A stretch of DNA of 64,000 bases from Actinostola sp. cb2023 (Eukaryota; Cnidaria; Anthozoa; Actiniaria; Actinostolidae), in the NCBI GenBank assembly GCA_033675265.1, contig JAUJYZ010001406.1:1-64000 (forward strand), written 5' to 3'. The notes below the pieces were generated by a model. The model made no database searches. It was given only the letters and a program-made list of their open reading frames with translations, and was not told the DNA's origin. The position numbers and the translations under genes are program-made. Positions 33,017 through 46,050 of the stretch are shown here, one piece after another; the stretch's first letter is position 1; the number at the start of each line of letters is the position of its first letter.

Positions 33017-36000
33017 ATCATGCAGTTACGGTATAAAAGTACGCTGTCCAGGGGTACAACAATAGATTTGTTTAAACATGCAGTTACGGTATAAAAGTAC
33101 GCTGCCCAGGGGTACAACAATACATTTGTTTAAACATGCAGTTACGGTATAAAAGTACGCTGTCCAGGGGTACAACAATACATTTGTTTAAACATGCAGT
33201 TACGGTATAAAAGTACGCTGTCCAGGGGTACAACAATACATTTGTTTAAACATGCAGTTACGGTATAAAAGTACGCTGTCCAGGGGTACAACAATACATT
33301 TGTTTAAACATGCAGTTACGGTATAAAAGTACGCTGTCCAGGGGTACAACAATACATTTGTTTAAACATGCAGTTACGGTATAAAAGTACGCTGATCAGG
33401 GGTACAACAATACATTTGTTTAAACATGCAGTTACGGTATAAAAGTACGCTGTCCAGGGGTACAACAATACATTTGTTTAAACATGCAGTTACGGTATAA
33501 AAGTACGCTGTCCAGGGGTACAACAATACATTTGTTTAAACATGCAGTTACGGTATAAAAGTACGCTGTCCAGGCTGGGGTACAACAATACATTTGTTTA
33601 AACATGCAGTTACGGTATAAAAGTACGCTGTCCAGGGGTACAACAATACATTTGTTTAAACATGCAGTTACGGTATAAAAGTACGCTGATCAGGGGTACA
33701 ACAATACATTTGTTTAAACATGCAGTTACGGTATAAAAGTACGCTGATCAGGGGTACAACAATACATTTGTTTAAACATGCAGTTACGGTATAAAAGTAC
33801 GCTGTCCAGGGGTACAACAATACATTTGTTTAAACATGCAGTTACGGTATAAAAGTACGCTGTCCAGGGGTACAACAATACATTTGTTTAAACATGCAGT
33901 TACGGTATAAAAGTACGCTGTCCAGGCTGGGGTACAACAATACATTTGTTTAAACATGCAGTTACGGTATAAAAGTACGCTGTCCAGGGGTACAACAATA
34001 CATTTGTTTAAACATGCAGTTACGGTATAAAAGTACGCTGATCAGGGGTACAACAATACATTTGTTTAAACATGCAGTTACGGTATAAAAGTACGCTGAT
34101 CAGGGGTACAACAATACATTTGTTTAAACATGCAGTTACGGTATAAAAGTACGCTGCCCAGGGGTACAACAATACATTTGTTTAAACATGAAGTTACGGT
34201 GTAAAAGTACGCTGCCCAGGGGTACAACAATACATTTGTTTAAACATGAAGTTACGGTATAAAAGTACGCTGTCCAGGGGTACAACAATACATTTGTTTA
34301 AACATGAAGTTACGGTATAAAAGTACGCTGCCCAGGGGTAGAACAATACATTTGTTTAAACATGAAGTTACGGTATAAAAGTACGCTGCCCAGGGGTACA
34401 ACAATACATTTGTTTAAACATGAAGTTACGGTATAAAAGTACGCTGCCCAGGGGTACAACAATACATTTGTTTAAACATGCAGTTACGGTATAAAAGTAC
34501 GCTGCCCAGGGGTACAACAATACATTTGTTTAAACATGCAGTTACGGTATAAAAGTACGCTGCCCAGGGGTACAACAATACATTTGTTTAAACATGCAGT
34601 TACGGTATAAAAGTACGCTGCCCAGGGGTACAACAATACATTTGTTTAAACATGCAGTTACGGTATAAAAGTACGCTGCCCAGGGGTACAACAATACATT
34701 TGTTTAAACATGCAGTTACGGTATAAAAGTACGCTGACCAGGGGTACAACAATACATTTGTTTAAACATGTAGTTAAGGTATAAAAGTACGCTGCCCTGG
34801 GTACAACAATACATTTGTTTAAACACAAAGTTCTGGTATAAAAGTACGCTGCCCAGGGGTACAACAATACATTTGTTTAAACATGCAGTTACGGTATAAA
34901 AGTACGCTGCCCAGGGGTACAACAATACATTTGTTTAAACATGCAGTTACGGTATAAAAGTACGCTGCCCAGGGGTACAACAATACATTTGTTTAAACAC
35001 AAAGTTCTGGTATAAAAGTACGCTGCCCAGGGGTACAACAATACATTTGTTTAAACATGCAGTTACGGTATAAAAGTACGCTGCCCAGGGTACAACAATA
35101 CATTTGTTTAAACATGCAGTTACGCTATAAAAGTACGCTGCCCAGGGGTACAACAATACATTTGTTTAAACATGCAGTTACGGTATAAAAGTACGCTGCC
35201 CAGGGGTACAACAATACATTTGTTTAAACATGAAGTTACGGTATAAAAGTACGCTGCCCAGGGGTACAACAATACATTTGTTTAAACATGCAGTTACGGT
35301 ATAAAAGTACGCTGACCAGGGGTACAACAATACATTTGTTTAAACATGCAGTTACGGTATAAAAGTACGCTGCCCAGGGGTACAACAATACATTTGTTTA
35401 AACATGCAGTTACGGTATAAAAGTACGCTGCCCAGGGGTACAACAATACATTTGTTTAAACACAAAGTTCTGGTATAAAAGTACGCTGCCCAGGGGTACA
35501 ACAATACATTTGTTTAAACATGCAGTTACGGTATAAAAGTACGCTGCCCAGGGGTACAACAATACATTTGTTTAAACATGCAGTTACGGTATAAAAGTAC
35601 GCTGCCCAGGGGTACAACAATACATTTGTTTAAACATGCAGTTACGGTATAAAAGTACGCTGACCAGGGGTACAACAATACATTTGTTTAAACATGCAGT
35701 TAAGGTATAAAAGTACGCTGCCCAGGGGTACAACAATACATTTGTTTAAACATGAAGTTACGGTATAAAAGTACGCTGCCCAGGGGTACAACAATACATT
35801 TGTTGAAACATGAAGTTACGGTATAAAAGTACGCTGCCCAGGGGTACAACAATACATTTGTTTAAACATGCAGTTACGGTATAAAAGTACGCTGCCCAGG
35901 GGTACAACAATACATTTGTTTAAACATGTAGTTACGGTATAAAAGTACGCTGCCCAGGGGTACAACAATACATTTGTTTAAACATGAAGTTACGGTATAA

Positions 36001-37663
36001 AAGTACGCTGCCCAGGGGTACAACAATACATTTGTTTAAACATGCAGTTACGGTATAAAAGTACGCTGCCCAGGGGTACAACAATACATTTGTTTAAACA
36101 TGTAGTTACGGTATAAAAGTACGCTGCCCAGGGGTACAACAATACATTTGTTTAAACATGCAGTTACGGTATAAAAGTACGCTGCCCAGGGGTACAACAA
36201 TACATTTGTTTAAACATGTAGTTACGGTATAAAAGTACGCTGCCCAGGGGTACAACAATACATTTGTTTAAACATGAAGTTACGGTATAAAAGTACGCTG
36301 CCCAGGGGTACAACAATACATTTGTTGAAACATGAAGTTACGGTATAAAAGTACGCTGCCCAGGGGTACAACAATACATTTGTTTAAACATGCAGTTACG
36401 GTATAAAAGTACGCTGACCAGGGGTACAACAATACATTTGTTTAAACATGCAGTTACGGTATAAAAGTACGCTGCCCAGGGGTACAACAATACATTTGTT
36501 TAAACATGCAGTTACGGTATAAAAGTACGCTGCCCAGGGGTACAACAATACATTTGTTTAAACACAAAGTTCTGGTATAAAAGTACGCTGCCCAGGGGTA
36601 CAACAATACATTTGTTTAAACATGCAGTTACGGTATAAAAGTACGCTGCCCAGGGGTACAACAATACATTTGTTTAAACATGCAGTTACGGTATAAAAGT
36701 ACGCTGCCCAGGGGTACAACAATACATTTGTTTAAACATGCAGTTACGGTATAAAAGTACGCTGACCAGGGGTACAACAATACATTTGTTTAAACATGCA
36801 GTTAAGGTATAAAAGTACGCTGCCCAGGGGTACAACAATACATTTTTTTAAACATGAAGTTACGGTATAAAAGTACGCTGCCCAGGGGTACAACAATACA
36901 TTTGTTGAAACATGAAGTTACGGTATAAAAGTACGCTGCCCAGGGGTACAACAATACATTTGTTTAAACATGCAGTTACGGTATAAAAGTACGCTGCCCA
37001 GGGGTACAACAATACATTTGTTTAAACATGTAGTTACGGTATAAAAGTACGCTGCCCAGGGGTACAACAATACATTTGTTTAAACATGCAGTTACGGTAT
37101 AAAAGTACGCTGCCCAGGGGTACAACAATACATTTGTTTAAACATGAAGTTCTGGTATAAAAGTACGCTGCCCAGGGGTACAACAATACATTTGTTTAAA
37201 CATGCAGTTACGGTATAAAAGTACGCTGCCCAGGGGTACAACAATACATTTGTTTAAACATGCAGTTACGGTATAAAAGTACGCTGCCCAGGGGTACAAC
37301 AATACATTTGTTTAAACATGTAGTTACGGTATAAAAGGACGCTGACCAGGGGTACAACAATACATTTGTTTAAACATGCAGTTAAGGTATAAAAGTACGC
37401 TGCCCAGGGGTACAACAATACATTTGTTTAAACATGTAGTTACGGTATAAAAGGACGCTGACCAGGGGTACAACAATACATTTGTTTAAACACGAAGTTC
37501 TGGTATAAAAGTACGCTGCCCAGGGGTACAACAATACATTTGTTTAAACAAGAAGTTACGGTATAAAAGTACGCTGCCCAGGGGTAGAACAATACATTTG
37601 TTTAAACATGAAGCTACGGTATAAAAGTACGCTGCCCAGGGGTACAACAATACATTTGTTTAA
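33017..37663. repeat. 58-bp satellite array 2 (~80 copies), downstream of CniFL B
   Basis: Same unit as array 1. The first ~1.1 kb uses the variants GCTGTCCAGG and GCTGATCAGG; later parts have CACAAAGTTCTGG and GCTGACCAGG recurring at roughly regular spacing, so a multi-unit block was copied (compare ~35.1-35.8 and ~36.3-36.9 kb). It starts only ~55 bp after the CniFL B stop because ~150 bp of 3' flank present in A and C is missing. Confidence 0.98.
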
Positions 37664-38156
37664 TCAACCTTTGTTAACTGTATTTTACAGAGTTGCATTG
37701 ATCGTCATGCGTTGCTACCCACTTTGTATCAATACAGCGGTTTTCTATATTAGATACGCGGGCTCAGAAGTTCAAAAGTTAACTTCGTTTGGGAGTTATT
37801 GGTTTCTGTCAATCAAACGTCCGACACTGCTCAAACAGACGGCTCAGAGCCTTATTTCCCAGTCATTAAAGCATACTTACATTCAGTTATCTGGATAGGA
37901 ATATTGAAATATTTTATTATTTAAAAAAAAGTATTTTTAAATTCTTAATAAAAATATAATAAATAAAAATTAAAAAAATTAAAAGATCAGAAAAATATTG
38001 TTGAGCAGATTTACAGTTAGCATTGCAAAGTATTTATTGTTAGTTCAGTTCGTGTCAATACCGACTTACAAACTATTATTTCCAGGAATTAATTGTTTTG
38101 AATCCGGCGGAAATTAATCAACGAACTCAAATTAATTAGAGCTGCCAAACTCGCAT
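37664..38156. other. Unit B spacer, conserved part
   Basis: The same TAACTGTATTTTACAGAG segment as in units A and C, followed by AT-rich sequence. No gene supported. Confidence 0.55.
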
Positions 38157-38715
38157 GGGAAACTCGATAAAAACATATGATTAGAGACTGGGAAACTCGA
38201 TAAAAACATATGATTAGAGACTGGGAAACTCGATAACAACATATGATTAGAGACTGGGAAACTCGATAACAACATATGATTAGAGACTGGGAAACTCGAT
38301 AACAACATATGATTAGAGACTGGGAAACTCGATAAAACATATGATTAGAGACTGGGAAACTCGATAAAAACATATGATTAGAGACTGGGAAACTCGATAA
38401 CAACATATGATTAGAGACTGGGAAACTCGATAACAACATATGATTAGAGACTGGGAAACTCGATAAAAACATATGATTAGAGACTGGGAAACTCGATAAC
38501 AACATATGATTAGAGACTGGGAAACTCGATAACAACATATGATTAGAGACTGGGAAACTCGATAAAAACATATGATTAGAGACTGGGAAACTCGATAACA
38601 ACATATGACTAGAGACTGGGAAACTCGATAACAACATATGACTAGAGACTGGGAAACTCGATAAAAACATATGACTAGAGACTGGGAAACTCGATAACAA
38701 CATATGATTAGAGAC
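38157..38715. repeat. 33-bp tandem repeat (~17 copies), specific to unit B
   Basis: Units read GGGAAACTCGATAACAACAT + ATGATTAGAGACT. Units A (~27471) and C (~54003) have this sequence essentially once, so expansion occurred only in B. Because 33 is divisible by 3, the minus strand is open for ~200 codons (SSFPVSNHML-type repeats); that is an artefact. Confidence 0.96.
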
Positions 38716-39774
38716 ATAAAGAAAGTTTTAAACGTGTAAACAATATAACTAGACTAGAAATGACTTTGTATGAATTATAGAGTGATATCCCATGCGCATG
38801 CGCAGAACTGCATTTTTAGTTGCTTTTTTTATAAAAAAATTATTTCAATCATTTTCACAGTAAATAATATTTGTATTTAAGACTACAAAGTTATTAACGA
38901 TTTAATATTCATATCAAACTTATGTCCTGCATCATTGAACATTTGCTCCTGTTGGGATCCAGTATCACGCGGACAACGTTTTTTTGTTAATGCTTTGTTT
39001 ACTAATGCACGTGAGGCCCGATTGATCCAGCAATTTGTTCACTATGACCGCTAAATAAAGCAGATTCGTACGTGACTGGTTTATCATTTCTGAATTCATA
39101 TTTTTCCTTTGACAATGTGTAAATCAGGTAGCTAAAATATAAGAGAGGATGGAAAAGCTGCATATGTTTCCTCAACGGGAAAATATATCACAAATTCGAA
39201 CTAACTTATTGATCTCGTGCGTGTAAATATTGGAAATTGCCTTCAAAAAACGTCCTTTCCGAGCCATAATTTATTTGCGAATTCGCCGGCCTATGTAGCT
39301 TCTACATACAGACCGCGATACAGAGCACCAATATGATGTTCACAATTACCAAACAAAGAGTTTTAAATTTCATTTTGCCACCGCTTAATTAAGTTTAATA
39401 TACATGTATTTTATATCAAAATGCGCGTACAATTACAGAGCATTAGAATCCGGCGGTAGGTTTTTGATTGACACAATTCCCAAAGAATTCAGAGGGATTT
39501 TGTGTGCAGAGTATGTCACGCTCTCCTATATCTCTTCAGAGATTTCAGTTCGATTGACTTTGAAGAAACGGAAAATGCCACCTTCAAACCTCTTTATTTG
39601 TGCTTGAATTGCCAGCTTATTCATTCCTTACATATTCGTCTTTTATATTCCGTTGGTAGGTTTGGTAGCAAAAATGTATCAAAATCATGCTGTTTTTCGC
39701 CTAAACAAGACTCGCCTCATCTGCATATGTGAAACAATGACCTTTTGTATAACATAAGTTTGATATGGAAAGTA
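38716..39774. other. Unit B spacer, distal part
   Basis: AT-rich. The 60-80-codon frames at 39404-39732 have no domain. From ~38895 to ~40060 this sequence is missing from the unit C spacer, which joins directly at ~54202. Confidence 0.45.
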
Positions 39775-40278
39775 GGGCTGTCCACAAGTTGTTCGACAAT
39801 TACTTTTTGGCAACTTTTCACATTTTGAGCAATTTTTTGCATTCTGAGGAATTTCTAGTCATACTGAAACATTGCAGTAGCTTTTATTGTTTAAATTGGT
39901 GTTATTGTCATCAGGTTCCACAATACTTATCAGTTTAGATACTTTGGACATTTCCTGTATAAAAAGGATCATATAGGACTTACTGTTGGAACGGTTTCAC
40001 GGTCTTCCTGTGGTTAGTTGTCAACGCGATCTGGGCGGGTCAGCGGTTATTCTAAATAATATTCAAAATGGTGCCTTCAAAATGTTTTAATAAAGGCTAC
40101 TAGTAACTCCGGTTGCAGTAAAATGACGTGAACATGCTTAGAAAACAAGTGACGGTAAAAAGCAAGTTCCTTAGTAAAAAGCAACTTTCTGGATTTTTTA
40201 GAAACTTTTGAGCAACTTTTTGAGAAATTTCCAGCAAATTCAATTTAAATAAAATTTCGATCTACTTGTGGACAGCCC
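39775..40278. mobile_element. 504-bp TIR element with TA flanks
   Basis: GGGCTGTCCACAAGTTG at 39775 and the inverse (ACTTGTGGACAGCCC) at 40278, flanked by TA on both sides. Similar Tyr/Lys-rich AT sequence, no transposase. A 3' remnant of the same insertion survives in the next spacer at 54202-54411. Confidence 0.75.
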
Positions 40279-40725
40279 TATTTGAAAGTAGCTTTGCTAC
40301 CAGGCCTCTAGGTCTTGTCCAAAATCCATGCTTAGCCTTATGCGCATGTGCGTGTTCTATCACGATGACAAATTTGAATCGCAAAGAACTGTTTATTCTT
40401 ACGATTTTTGAGTTTTTATAAGACAGTGACGTCATATACAACGTCATATTGATGACGTCATCAACTATATTCAATTGTTGATCTGCATCCATATTGTACA
40501 TTTGGTCCATGCTGCTGAGGTTTGTTTATAAATAAGCTAAAAGCAATAACACATCTCCATAGCAACGGAGTCTGGTAAATAGGTACAACCCCAAGTCCCT
40601 TAGCGAGCCAACTGCACATCTACCAAAGTGCCCCAAGCCCTTTTCATTCTGATTTTCCAATAACAAGCTTGGGTTGCCTGTGGTAGGGTTCTTTCCTGAC
40701 TAAATCCCGACGTTGATGATACATA
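40279..40725. other. Unit B/C junction
   Basis: Matches the ~54412-54660 and ~30400-30650 segments: CCATATTGTACATTTGGTCC, CTCCATAGCAACGGAGTCTG and AGCTTGGGTTGCCTGTGGTA. No gene. Confidence 0.6.
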
Positions 40726-40727
40726 TA

Positions 40728-40984
40728 CAGTCATTGTCAAAAAGGTTGTCCATATGAAAAGACTACAAAACTACAATAAAGTCACGTGATTCATTATGTT
40801 TTCAATTTCTGCGCGCGGAACTGCGAGTTGATACCAGCGCCATTACATTCAGTTCTCACAATGCCGTGTACTTTTGCATCTCAAATTGAAATTCCACGCG
40901 AAGAAATTGAATACATAATGAATCACGTGACTTTATTGTAGTATTGTAGTCTTTTCATCTGGACAACCTTTTTGAGAATGACTG
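40728..40984. mobile_element. Tc1/mariner-type MITE (257 bp) upstream of CniFL C
   Basis: CAGTCATTGTCAAAAAGG at the left and its inverse at the right (TTTTTGAGAATGACTG), flanked by TA at 40726-40727 and 40985-40986. Inverted homology continues ~75 bp inward (AATAAAGTCACGTGATTCAT). CAGT ends and TA target sites are typical of this superfamily. Units A, B and D lack it. Confidence 0.85.
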
Positions 40985-40986
40985 TA

Positions 40987-42022
40987 TCTTATTAGACAGT
41001 TTGATGTGTAGTATGGCTGGATATTTTACGAGTCACACAGTATTTTGACGAGCCGTAGGCGAGTCAAAGTACAAGTGAACGAGTAAAATATCCTGCCATA
41101 CTACACATCAAACTGTCTAATAAGAGATTTATTATCCAACTGGCAAAATGAGGCTCATTTACGACCGAAAAATTATCGTAAAATATGTTATTATCAGAAG
41201 AATGCGTGACCATTGTCGTGACATGGAAGTGTGACGTCAATTCTGCGGCTGTTGATTGGTGTGTGGCAATATCAAGACAAACTGGTTTTCTGTGGCTTCG
41301 AGCGAAGTATTTCTAGGTATTGTGAAAAACAGCGAATTCAGGCTTTATAAACTTGCTCAAATATTGTATGTTTTCGTCTCAAAGTTCATCAAAAGTACAA
41401 TATTAACGAAGGAAATCTAATCTATCAAGCTGTGGACAATACAAGTGACAAGTGTCTCTCAACACCGAGAATTTCCATCATTTAGGACGAGATTCAGGTT
41501 TGTAAGTTAATTTGGAGAAATCGTTGACATGTGAAAAACAACGAATTGTACTTTTGTTTTTGTTTTCTTGATTACCAAAATGCGAATAAAATATTTGAAA
41601 AAGACTGAAAGAAACTGTAGTCTAATTTATAAGTCAAGTTCTTGATTATTATTCTCAATTGTAGATATTTACACATTTCGAGGTGCAAAAGACCAACCGA
41701 GCTGTTTATTCGGCTTCTTCATCATCTGATTCAATAACATAACGACAACATTTACTTGGCAGTGGAGACTTTGACTGACCAAGAACAATCGTGCAGTGGT
41801 TAAATACAGCACCAGAGAACGATGTTGAAGCTTGTTTACCGGGAATTGCAGTCATTCTAGAGTCGATGGCCGACGAGTTCGTGTCAACACAACTAGTTTT
41901 CAAAACTGTTTTTTTTACTGTACAAAAATAACTAGAGAACAAATATGGGCAAATATTGTACTTGTATTTGTACTCTACTGAGTACAGTTTGTGTATATGG
42001 ATAATAAAAGCTTTTATTTATT
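40987..42022. mobile_element. Second insertion in the CniFL C upstream region, with a hairpin
   Basis: Compared with B and D, the sequence between CGTTGATGATACA and CACAACTTTCAAACAACTAC is interrupted by ~1.3 kb; after the Tc1-type MITE, this part remains. It starts with a hairpin (40987-41124): TTATTAGACAGTTTGATGTG and its inverse. The right end near GGATAATAAAAGC is not a clear TIR. The family is unknown. Confidence 0.55.
41706..41942 (-). CDS. Hypothetical 78-codon ORF inside the unit C insertion
   Basis: The reading frame encodes a Ser/Thr- and Cys-containing peptide (...GAVFNHCTIVLGQ...) with an acidic end (ESDDEEAE). No signal peptide or membrane segment. Length and position inside an apparent insertion suggest a terminal exon or a leftover of an element-encoded protein. 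I do not recognise the family. Confidence 0.2.
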   Translation of the reverse strand: MFSSYFCTVKKTVLKTSCVDTNSSAIDSRMTAIPGKQASTSFSGAVFNHCTIVLGQSKSPLPSKCCRYVIESDDEEAE

Positions 42023-42120
42023 ACTGATGCATTTCACAACTTTCAAACAACTACTTTCCAGGATACAAAAACAAAATGCATTCTCTTTTTCGAATCTGCT
42101 AAAGTTCCCTCGGATGTTGT

Positions 42121-42262
42121 AAGATTAAGGGGAATTCCCCAACAGGAACTCGAAGCCGTCATTGACGTCATTAATACCCAGGATAGGATATCCTGACATG
42201 TCTATGCATGCTCTCTGGTTTTATAGAGCGTCGTTACTCAGTCTTTGTTGATTCCGCTCAAA
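42121..42262 (+). promoter_or_regulatory. CniFL C promoter: NF-kB-type and CRE-type sites
   Basis: GGGGAATTCCCC at 42129-42140, TGACGTCA at 42163-42170, GGATATCC and TTTTATAG (~42219) with unit-wide spacing. The 1.3-kb insertion ends ~100 bp upstream, so the proximal promoter is intact but more distal sequence is displaced. Confidence 0.6.
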
Positions 42263-44280
42263 ATGGCTCATAAAATCGACCATTCGAGCTCGTCTTCAAA
42301 GATCGCCATTGTTACTTCAATTATGGCCGTTTTTTTTGTGTTGTGGTGAGTTTGTACGCATCGAGTTGATGCTCAAAGAACAAAACACGAGAATGAACCA
42401 GTTGGAGATCAAGATGACCTCGACACAAAACAACAAGAAGAATGCTGCCAATATCGACCATCGTCGTTTCTCACAACGATTTCAAGAATATCAAGAAGAT
42501 ACACAAGAGACTGGTCAGCGACTCTCAAGCAGAAAGATACGAGATACTTCACTCGAACTTAATCAGACCAAGCGAAACACAAAGAGATCATCTTAGAAAG
42601 ATAATACATCAAGAAGTAGGAAAAGCTGTATCGACTCTACAAGCTGCGAAGTATTGGATTCCAATCCCAGGACCTCGCGGTCCTCCTGGGAAAAGAGGAC
42701 GAGCTGGGCGCATGGGCAAACCAGGCCGGAGAGGAAAACAAGGGCCTCGTGGTTTCAAAGGCGTTCCGGGAAAGAATGGAGCACCTGGTCCACGAGGCAT
42801 GTCGGGACTTAAAGGGGATCCTGGTCCCTCCTTAGCAGCTCCATCAGTATTGGTTTCGCCTCCTCATTTGATCGTCAATGAAAGTCAGTCAGCCATCTTG
42901 CATTGTTCTGCCAGTGGATATCCACGACCTGTCGTTGCGTGGAGTAAAAACAATGGGACATTAGACAACAAACGATCAGTAGTTGATAACAGCGGGAAAC
43001 TTGAAATAAAACACGTCACACGGGATGACACAGGGATCTATCAGTGTAAGGCTTCTAATATTCTTGGCAAAGTACAAAATACAGCCATCCTTGAAGTGAA
43101 CTTCCCTCCACGACTGACCTTGAACAAAGGACCATTCTACAAAGAAATTGGCAATGACATTATTTTTCCTAAGTGTCACGTGACAGGAAGTCCTAAGCCA
43201 AAGGTCACGTGGTCTAAGGCTTTTGGTGCTTTGCCAAATGGTCGTACTGTTATCAAAGATGGACAGCTAACCTTGCTGAGATCCAAGAAATATGATTCTG
43301 GCTTTTATGTGTGTAAGGCTGACAATGATCTTGGTTCTGCTGTTGCAGGTATTATGCTAAATGTCTTCGAGCTGCCTGTGTTTGTTATTAAGCCTCCTTC
43401 ATCATACAGAGCTGACTCTGGTACAACAATAGTTCTAAACTGTACTGCTAAAGGTGACCCTCAGCCAGTCATCAGCTGGAGAAAAGAGAATGGCGTTCTT
43501 CCTGCTGGCAAATATGAAGTGAGAGATGGTTCGTTGATTATAAAGAACGTGGAGAATTCAGATTCAGGTGTGTTTGTGTGCACTGCTAGAAGTGGTGGAG
43601 TTTTTCATGCAGACACTAAAATAACGTTGCATATAGGTTATGGCAAAGACTGCTCAGAGATTTACAAATCGGGAGAGAGACGTAACGGTGTGTACTCGGT
43701 AAATCCTGACGGCCAAGATGCCTTTGAAGTCTACTGTGACATGACAACTGACGGTGGGGGGTGGACCGTGTTCCAAAGAAGACAAGATGGATCAGTAGAC
43801 TTTTATCGCGACTGGCAACAATACAAAACTGGTTTTGGAAACGTGAATGACGAGTTTTGGTTGGGTAACGACTACATTCATCGACTGACAGCAAGAACAG
43901 CATCGAGCCTTCGCGTGGATGTGGGAGACTGGGGAGGAACAAGGAAGTATGCCAAATATGGTAGTTTTAGTATTGGCGATGAATCAGACAAGTACAGACT
44001 GAGTGTAGGCTCGTATTCAGGTACTGCTGGGGACTCGCTGACAGAGATTCATAATAACATGGCCTTTAGTACAAAGGATAGAGATAACGACCAGTATAGT
44101 GGACATTGTGCTGTTATATGTACTGGTGCCTGGTGGTACAACAAGTGTTATCACTCTAACCTGAATGGTAAATATTTAGGAAACAAGGTCGACGATAAAG
44201 GAGTTAGTTGGTATCACTTTCATAACAAATATCTATCGATGAAAACATCTGAAATGAAACTAAGACCAAAAATATTTTAA
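42263..44280 (+). CDS. CniFL C: collagen / 3x Ig / fibrinogen protein with two +1 frameshifts near the 5' end
   Basis: Would encode ~671 residues if two insertions are discounted. The first is an extra T in a T run inside the signal anchor (~42331, GCCGTTTTTTTTGTG where others read GCCGTGTTTTTGTG). The second is an extra A at ~42574 (GCGAAACAC versus GCGAACAC). Past 42575 the frame is open to the stop, covering a short collagen stalk (18 triplets), three Ig domains and a full fibrinogen domain ending LRPKIF. Both insertions lie in homopolymers, so sequencing error is likely enough that function should not be dismissed. The pocket reads GAWWYNKCYHSNLNG. In the uncorrected sequence the longest frame begins at 42442 out of frame with the true N-terminus. 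Confidence 0.85.
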
Positions 44281-44467
44281 TATCGCATCGTAAGTTGACT
44301 ATTGTTAATCTTTTTGCTTTAGTGCTGATTGGCCCAGACAACTCTTGTTGGAATGTGATTGATTTCAGGTGTAATCTGATTGGTCAGTTTTGTTCAAGTG
44401 GTCCCGGTTAGTGTGTCCTCACTGTAATGTTCTAATTAAATGAAAGACATATTTGATTAAATACTTA

Positions 44468-46050
44468 ATCATGAAGTTACGGCATAAAAGTACGCTGCCC
44501 AGGGGTACAACAATACACTTGTTTAAACATGCAGTTACGGTATCAAAGTACGCTGCCCAGGGGTACAACAATACACTTGTTTAAACATGCAGTTACGGTA
44601 TCAAAGTACGCTGCCCAGGGGTACAACAATACACTTGTTTAAACATGCAGTTACGGTATCAAAGTACGCTGCCCAGGGGTACAACAATACATTTTTTTAA
44701 ACATGCAGTTACGCTATAAAAGTACGCTGCCCAGGGGTACAACAATACATTTGTTTAAACATGCAGTTACGCTATAAAAGTACGCTGCCCAGGGGTACAA
44801 CAATACATTTGTTTAAACATGCAGTTACGGTATAAAAGTACGCTGCCCAGGGGTACAACAATACATCTGTTTAAACATGCAGTTACGGTATAAAAGTACG
44901 CTGCCCAGGGGTACAACAATACATTTGTTTAAACATGAAGTTACGGTATAAAAGTACGCTGCCCAGGGGTACAACAATACATTTGTTTAAACATGCAGTT
45001 ACGGTATAAAAGTACGCTGCCCAGGGGTACAACAATACATTTGTTTAAACATGAAGTTACGGTATAAAAGTACGCTGCCCAGGGGTACAACAATACATTT
45101 GTTTAAACATGAAGTTACGGTATAAAAGTACGCTGCCCAGGGGTACAACAATACATTTGTTTAAACATGCAGTTACGGTATAAAAGTACGCTGCCCAGGG
45201 GTACAACAATACATTTGTTTAAACATGCAGTTACGGTATAAAAGTACGCTGCCCAGGGGTACAACAATACATTTGTTTAAACATGAAGTTACGGTATAAA
45301 AGTACGCTGCCCAGGGGTACAACAATACATTTGTTTAAACATGCAGTTAAGGTATAAAAGTACGCTGCCCAGGGGTACAACAATACATTTGTTTAAACAT
45401 GCAGTTACGGTATAAAAGTACGCTGCCCAGGGTACAACAATACATTTGTTTAAACATGCAGTTACGGTATAAAAGTACGCTGCCCAGGGGTACAACAATA
45501 CACTTGTTTAAACATGCAGTTACGGTATCAAAGTACGCTGCCCAGGGGTACAACAATTTGTTTAAACATGCAGTTACGGTATAAAAGTACGCTGCCCAGG
45601 GGTACAACAATACATTTGTTTAAACATGCAGTTACGGTATAAAAGTACGCTGCCCAGGGGTACAACAATACATTTGTTTAAACATGCAGTTACGGTATAA
45701 AAGTACGCTGCCCCAGGGGTACAACAATACATTTGTTTAAACATGCAGTTACGGTATAAAAGTACGCTGCCCAAGGGTACAACAATACATTTGTTTAAAC
45801 ATGCAGTTACGGTATAAAAGTACGCTGCCCAGGGGTACAACAATACACTTGTTTAAACATGCAGTTACGGTATAAAAGTACGCTGCCCAGGGGTACAACA
45901 ATACATTTGTTTAAACATGCAGTTACGGTATAAAAGTACGCTGCCCAGGGGTACAACAATAAATTTGTTTAAACATGAAGTTACGGTATAAAAGTACGCT
46001 GCCCAGGGGTACAACAATACATTTGTTTAAACATGCAGTTACGGTATAAA
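44468..46050. repeat. 58-bp satellite array 3a (~27 copies), downstream of CniFL C
   Basis: Same 58-bp unit; early copies show GGTATCAAAG in place of GGTATAAAAG and ATACACTTG, and one copy is shortened (ACAACAATTTGTTTAA). Broken at 46050 by a TIR element and continued at 47354. Confidence 0.98.

Noticed and set aside
38089..38717. 204- and 134-codon minus-strand repeat proteins
   Set aside because: The 33-bp unit is divisible by three, so any stop-free phase stays open; single-copy versions in other units are not coding.
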